A stretch of DNA of 9,960 nt, taken from positions 1 to 9,960 of the forward strand of contig CAMZLT010000081.1 of NCBI GenBank assembly GCA_947311745.1, written 5' to 3'. The notes below the pieces were generated by a model that was not told where the DNA came from, did no database searches, and was given only the letters and a program-made list of their open reading frames with translations. The translations under genes and the position numbers were made by a program. Source of the DNA: an uncultured Flavobacteriaceae bacterium. Its GTDB lineage: Bacteria > Bacteroidota > Bacteroidia > Flavobacteriales > Flavobacteriaceae. The number at the start of each line of letters is the position of its first letter. Position 1 is the first letter of the stretch. Positions 6,250 to 9,960 of the stretch are shown here, in pieces.

Positions 6250-8013
6250 ATGAAATTTTTACGAAACTTACTTGCTACAATTTTAGGTGTTTTCATTGCT
6301 TTTGGATTAATCTTTCTTTTCTTTATTGCAATCGGAGCCGCTTTTTCAGACAAAGATAAAGTTGTTATAAAAGAAAATACTATTTTAGAGTTAGATTTAA
6401 CAGCAAAAATAAAAGATAACTACAATGTAAATAATCCATTAAGCAAGTTTGTAGAAGACGAAGGGGGTGTTTTAGAATTACATAAAATCTTAAACGCAAT
6501 TGATAATGCTAAAAACGATGATAAAATAAAAGGAATTAGTATTAATACGCTATATGTAAATGCAGGAATGGCACAATTACAAGAAATTCGTAATAAATTA
6601 AACGAATTTAAAGAGTCAGGAAAGTTTATTACTGCTTATGCAGATAATTACGGACAAGGAACGTATTATTTAAGTTCTGTTGCTGATTCGGTTTATGTAA
6701 ATCCTATTGGTGGTGTTAATCTGAAAGGTCTTGGTACAGAATTGTTATTTTTTAAAGATTTTGAGGATAAATATGGTGTAAAAATGGAAGTTATTCGTCA
6801 CGGAAAATACAAAAGTGCTGTTGAACCATTTATAGCAAATAAAATGAGTGATGCAAATCGCGAACAATTAACCGAATTATTAAACTCTATTTGGGATACT
6901 TTTAAAACCAATATTGCCAAAGGAAGAAATAAAACTACAGACGAAATTAATAAAATAGCAGACGAATTATTAGGTAGAAATGCAACACTTGCAATACAAA
7001 ACAATTTAGTAAACGACACTATTTACAAAGATCAATATGATGCATTACTTAAAAAGGAATTAGGTGTTAAAAACGATAAAAAGTTAAACCTAGTTTCTTT
7101 AAGTAAATATATAAAATTAGGCAAAGGACGAAAAAAAGTTTCGGTTAAAATTAAAGATAAAATTGCCGTTGTATATGCTTTAGGAGAAATAAAATATGGT
7201 AAAGGAGATGAAAACTATATTGGTCAAGAAAGTATAATCAACGCTTTGCGAAAAGCGGTAAAAAACAAAAAAGTAAAAGCAATTGTACTTCGTGTAAATT
7301 CTCCTGGTGGTTCTGCTTTGGCATCCGATTTAATTTGGCGTGAATTAGAACTTACCAAAAAAGAAAAACCAGTAGTGGTTTCTATGGGAAATTATGCAGC
7401 CTCTGGCGGTTATTACATTTCGTGTAATGCAGATAAAATTTTTGCAGAGCCAACAACCATTACAGGTTCTATAGGTGTTTTCGGAATGGTGCCAAACTTT
7501 AGCGAATTTACCAATCGAATTGGTATTAATTCCGAACAAGTACAAACCAATAAACACAGTATTTCATACAGTCCTTTTAAGCCAATCACCGAAGATTTTA
7601 AAAAGGTTACGCAAGAAGGAATTGAACAAATTTACAACGTGTTTTTAAGTCGTGTTGCTAAAGGTAGAAAAATAACCACACAACAAGTAAATGAAATTGC
7701 ACAAGGTAGAGTTTGGTCTGGAGTACAAGCAAAAGAAATAGGTTTAGTAGATGAGTTAGGTAATCTTGACGACGCAATTGCTTACGCAGCAAGTCTTGTA
7801 GATATTGAAAAATATAAAATAATTACTTTACCAAAATATAAAAAAGATTTTGGCGATATGTTTAAAAATAGTCCGTTTTTAAAAATGCAAACCAAAAACC
7901 TTATTGCAAACGAAATAGGAGCAGAGAACTATAAAATACTCAAAAAATTTAAAGCTATGTCTGAATTAAAAGGAATTCAAGCACGAATGCCTTTTATATT
8001 AGAAATAAAATAA
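6250..8013 (+). CDS. sppA: Signal peptide peptidase SppA, 67K two-domain type
   Basis: This is a 587-residue inner-membrane serine protease, facing the periplasm, that degrades signal peptides left after secretion. Residues 8-31 form the single N-terminal membrane anchor. Two tandem ClpP/crotonase-like halves follow, as in the E. coli protein and unlike the short archaeal/Bacillus form. The N-terminal half supplies the catalytic lysine K188 in YKSAVEPF (187-194). The C-terminal half supplies the nucleophile S385 in NYAASGGYY (381-389) after the RVNSPGGS segment (348-355). The Ser-Lys dyad is thus split across the halves and is intact. GRVWSGVQAKEIGLVDELG (486-504) is the conserved C-terminal region. 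Length is close to the family norm (E. coli about 618). The start is ATG at 6250, which gives the expected short charged N-terminus before the anchor. The gene is apparently monocistronic, with its own leader and a strong terminator just after the stop. Confidence 0.95.
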   Translation: MKFLRNLLATILGVFIAFGLIFLFFIAIGAAFSDKDKVVIKENTILELDLTAKIKDNYNVNNPLSKFVEDEGGVLELHKILNAIDNAKNDDKIKGISINTLYVNAGMAQLQEIRNKLNEFKESGKFITAYADNYGQGTYYLSSVADSVYVNPIGGVNLKGLGTELLFFKDFEDKYGVKMEVIRHGKYKSAVEPFIANKMSDANREQLTELLNSIWDTFKTNIAKGRNKTTDEINKIADELLGRNATLAIQNNLVNDTIYKDQYDALLKKELGVKNDKKLNLVSLSKYIKLGKGRKKVSVKIKDKIAVVYALGEIKYGKGDENYIGQESIINALRKAVKNKKVKAIVLRVNSPGGSALASDLIWRELELTKKEKPVVVSMGNYAASGGYYISCNADKIFAEPTTITGSIGVFGMVPNFSEFTNRIGINSEQVQTNKHSISYSPFKPITEDFKKVTQEGIEQIYNVFLSRVAKGRKITTQQVNEIAQGRVWSGVQAKEIGLVDELGNLDDAIAYAASLVDIEKYKIITLPKYKKDFGDMFKNSPFLKMQTKNLIANEIGAENYKILKKFKAMSELKGIQARMPFILEIK

Positions 8014-8020
8014 AACCAGA

Positions 8021-8059
8021 CAAACACCGTTTTATCAAATAAAATGGTGTTTGTTTTTT
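8021..8059 (+). terminator. Intrinsic terminator of sppA
   Basis: A 15-bp stem (8021-8035 with 8039-8053, one G-U pair at 8029/8045) has a 3-base CAA loop and is followed at once by six T (8054-8059). It lies 8 bases after the sppA stop and 13 bases before the next ATG. The minus-strand side lacks a T-run, so it acts on plus-strand transcripts only. It separates sppA from the lipoprotein gene, although partial readthrough is possible. Confidence 0.9.
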
Positions 8060-8072
8060 AAAAAAATTAGTT

Positions 8073-8540
8073 ATGTTAAAAAAAACTACAGTAAATTTCT
8101 TACTTGTACTTAGTTTTATAAGTTGCACTACTTCAAAAAATATTAAAAATCCACCTTTTAGTATCGTAAAAGCTACCTATATTAATTGGTACGGAGGACA
8201 AGAAGGCGTTAGCGGTATCCGAACCGAAATAGAAATTGCAGACCTTAAAGAAAAAATAGATTTTAAATATTTATATTTCAAAAATAAAAAAGAAGCCTTA
8301 ATAACTCTTACTAAAAAAGGAATTGTATTAACTTCAAACATTAATACTAGTACACGACAAACATCCTTACAAATGCATCGCGATCCAAAAAAAGAATACG
8401 GAAATTCATTACCAATTTCTAAAACTAAATTTCCTTTTGAGCTTAAAGAAAACGAAGCAATAATTAGTTACACCTTAAACAAAAAAGAGTACTTTTACAA
8501 ACTAGAATTAAAAAAAGGAAAAAATCTATTTTATCCTTAA
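8073..8540 (+). CDS. Small putative lipoprotein of unknown function
   Basis: I do not recognise this 155-residue protein. It has a lipoprotein-type signal peptide: a basic start (MLKK), a hydrophobic stretch and a lipobox-like SFISC, with lipidated Cys at residue 18. The -3 position is Phe rather than the usual Leu, which Bacteroidota tolerate. The residues after Cys18 (TTSKNIKN) are not acidic, so the Bacteroidota surface-export signal is absent and a periplasm-facing lipoprotein is more likely. The mature part begins with a distinctive INWYGGQEGVSGIRTEIEI segment (37-55). It alternates hydrophobic and polar residues, suggesting a small beta-sandwich, and there are no further cysteines. It starts 13 bases after the sppA terminator and ends 14 bases before the helicase gene, so it may be cotranscribed with the helicase. 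I found no -7 element between the terminator and its ATG. Confidence 0.8.
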   Translation: MLKKTTVNFLLVLSFISCTTSKNIKNPPFSIVKATYINWYGGQEGVSGIRTEIEIADLKEKIDFKYLYFKNKKEALITLTKKGIVLTSNINTSTRQTSLQMHRDPKKEYGNSLPISKTKFPFELKENEAIISYTLNKKEYFYKLELKKGKNLFYP

Positions 8541-8554
8541 TTTTACGTTTATAC

Positions 8555-9814
8555 ATGATAACTTTTAAAGAATTAGGCTTACATAAAACGATCCTTAGGG
8601 CAATTGCAGAAAAAGGATACGATACACCAACCAAAGTACAAGAAAAAACCATTCCTGCTGTTTTAGAAGGTTTTGATGTTATTAGTTCTGCACAAACAGG
8701 AACTGGTAAAACCGCAGCTTTTGCTTTACCTATAATTCAGCTTTTGCTTAAAAATCAAAATGCAGCAAAAAAGCAAAAAATAATTCGTGCTTTAGTACTA
8801 AGTCCAACAAGAGAATTAGCAGAACAAATACAGCAAGATTTTAAAGTGTATGCAAATTACACTAATTTACGAACAACTGCTGTTTATGGTGGAACAGCCA
8901 TAGAACCACAAATAGATAGATTACGAAAAGGTGTAGATGTACTTATTGCAACTCCTGGTAGACTATTAGATTTGTTTAAACGAGAAAAAATCAAGCTAAA
9001 CCACATCCAAACTTTAGTAATTGACGAAGCAGATTTAATGTTAGACATGGGGTTTATAAATGATGTAAATAAAGTGGTTAAAATAAGCAGGTTACAAAAG
9101 CAAATATTGTTATTTTCGGCAACCATGCCTCAAAAAGTAATTGATTTAACAAAGGCTGTTTTACACGAACCTATTACCATTAAAATTTCGGAAACTTCGG
9201 CTGCTGCAAAAAATGTAAGCCAACAATTGTACTACGTTCCGAAACCGAAAAAAACAGAATTGTGTTTACATTTATTACGAAATTTAACAAGTAGAGATGC
9301 GAAAACTGCTAAAAATAATATTCTCATTTTTAGACGAACCAAATTTGGTGTAGATAAATTAGAAGCTTCATTAGTGAAAAACGGTTATGATGTAGTTAGT
9401 TTTCACGGAGATCGATCGCAATCTGCAAGACAAGAAGCTTTAAATAAATTTAAAAACAACCAAGTAAATATCTTAATTGCAACCGATGTTGCTTCACGAG
9501 GAATAGATATTAACGAATTAGATGTGGTTATTAATTTTGATTTACCAAACATACCAGAAACATATATACATAGAATAGGTAGAACTGGTCGTGCAGGTAA
9601 AAACGGAATTGCGTATTCTTTCTGTTCACGAGATGAAAAAACGTATGTTAAAAATATTCAACGATTATTAAACAGAGCTATTCCTGTAGAAACAGAGCAC
9701 CCGTATTCTTTAGAAAAAAAACTAGACGACAAACCTAAAAAGCGAACAGGCTCTAAATATAAAAAAGGGAGAAAATCTGTAGCTTCAAAAAAGAAAAAGA
9801 AACGTTGGTATTAA
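8555..9814 (+). CDS. DEAD-box ATP-dependent RNA helicase, RhlE type
   Basis: This is a 419-residue cytoplasmic RNA helicase that unwinds short duplexes with ATP, probably in ribosome assembly, mRNA turnover or cold adaptation. All motifs are in order: Q-motif F4 to Q29, I AQTGTGKT (46-53), Ia PTREL (84-88), GG (112-113), Ib TPGR (133-136), II DEAD (157-160), III SAT (188-190), IV ILIFR (256-260), V ATDVASRGID (309-318) and VI HRIGRTGR (339-346). After the second RecA-like domain there is only a short tail (about 385-419), rich in Lys/Arg and ending KKKKKRWY. This fits the RhlE group better than DeaD/CsdA or DbpA, which carry a folded C-terminal RNA-binding domain. The tail probably adds non-specific RNA affinity. 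The start is ATG at 8555, which puts the Q-motif Phe at residue 4. It follows the lipoprotein gene by 14 bases, with no promoter seen between them. Confidence 0.94.
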   Translation: MITFKELGLHKTILRAIAEKGYDTPTKVQEKTIPAVLEGFDVISSAQTGTGKTAAFALPIIQLLLKNQNAAKKQKIIRALVLSPTRELAEQIQQDFKVYANYTNLRTTAVYGGTAIEPQIDRLRKGVDVLIATPGRLLDLFKREKIKLNHIQTLVIDEADLMLDMGFINDVNKVVKISRLQKQILLFSATMPQKVIDLTKAVLHEPITIKISETSAAAKNVSQQLYYVPKPKKTELCLHLLRNLTSRDAKTAKNNILIFRRTKFGVDKLEASLVKNGYDVVSFHGDRSQSARQEALNKFKNNQVNILIATDVASRGIDINELDVVINFDLPNIPETYIHRIGRTGRAGKNGIAYSFCSRDEKTYVKNIQRLLNRAIPVETEHPYSLEKKLDDKPKKRTGSKYKKGRKSVASKKKKKRWY

Positions 9815-9826
9815 AGTTATTTATAC

Positions 9827-9960
9827 CTAATTAATTTTATGTTTCTTTTTAAGGTTTTTTAGATCTATTTTTTTGATAGGTTTCCTTTTTAATTTTTTAT
9901 TAGCATTTTTTATAGAATCTGCTTTTTTTACTAATTTTTGTTGTTTTTTGGTTAATTTAC
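9827..9960 (-). CDS. Lysine-rich C-terminus of an unidentified protein (5' end outside window)
   Basis: On the minus strand a frame is open from the right edge for 43 codons (first full codon 9958-9956) to a TAG at 9829-9827. About 19 of the 43 residues are Lys, and the visible end includes KLTKKQQKLVKKADSI, KNANKKLKRK and a final KKKHKIN. This looks like a basic C-terminal tail, possibly partly helical, and I cannot assign it to a family. It is convergent with the helicase gene, 12 bases between the two stops, with no hairpin terminator. A-rich codons make long stop-free stretches easier by chance in this DNA, so the call is moderate. The other content of the last 146 bases is only T-rich sequence. 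Confidence 0.5.
   Translation of the reverse strand, partial: KLTKKQQKLVKKADSIKNANKKLKRKPIKKIDLKNLKKKHKIN

Noticed and set aside
9815..9960. T-rich right edge as a terminator for the helicase gene
   Set aside because: There are T-runs but no stable inverted repeat ahead of them; the T-runs are explained by Lys codons on the minus strand.
1..9960. Mobile elements, CRISPR arrays, tRNA or rRNA genes, defence systems
   Set aside because: I saw no terminal inverted repeats, transposase or integrase motifs, regularly spaced repeats, or tRNA-like or rRNA sequence; all large frames are assigned to chromosomal genes of uniform composition.

Overview
The window is AT-rich (roughly 30% G+C by eye) chromosomal DNA that reads as a member of the Bacteroidota, most likely a marine or freshwater Flavobacteriaceae. 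Several things support this. There is a SusC-style TonB-dependent receptor with an N-terminal carboxypeptidase-regulatory-like domain, and an OmpA protein with thrombospondin type 3 calcium repeats. There is also an HPPK-deoxynucleoside kinase fusion. Leaders are A/T-rich without Shine-Dalgarno sequences, and there are upstream matches to the Bacteroidota -7 promoter element TAnnTTTG.

Layout, left to right. On the plus strand, the C-terminal three quarters of recO (open at the left edge) is followed after only 12 bases by a TonB-dependent outer membrane receptor of the heme/hemoglobin-receptor-like type. Its only sensible start is TTG. A 273-base gap follows, with a strong bidirectional terminator and possibly a small RNA. 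On the minus strand, an OmpA-LysM envelope protein lies downstream of a bifunctional folate/nucleotide-salvage enzyme (HPPK fused to a deoxynucleoside kinase). A 139-base divergent region separates that enzyme from sppA (signal peptide peptidase, 67K two-domain form) on the plus strand. sppA ends in a clear intrinsic terminator. Next come a small unrecognised lipoprotein and a DEAD-box RNA helicase of the RhlE type, again on the plus strand. The right edge cuts into the lysine-rich C-terminus of a minus-strand protein convergent with the helicase.

Most of the products are housekeeping or envelope functions: DNA repair, nutrient uptake at the outer membrane, outer membrane-peptidoglycan anchoring, folate and deoxynucleotide supply, clearance of signal peptides, and RNA remodelling. 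There is no mobile element, CRISPR array, tRNA or rRNA, and I see no evidence of a new defence or biosynthetic system. The points most worth a second look are the HPPK-kinase fusion, the OmpA protein with two peptidoglycan-binding modules, the in-frame recO/receptor junction with a TTG start, the possible small RNA at about 3118-3277, and the uncharacterised lipoprotein.
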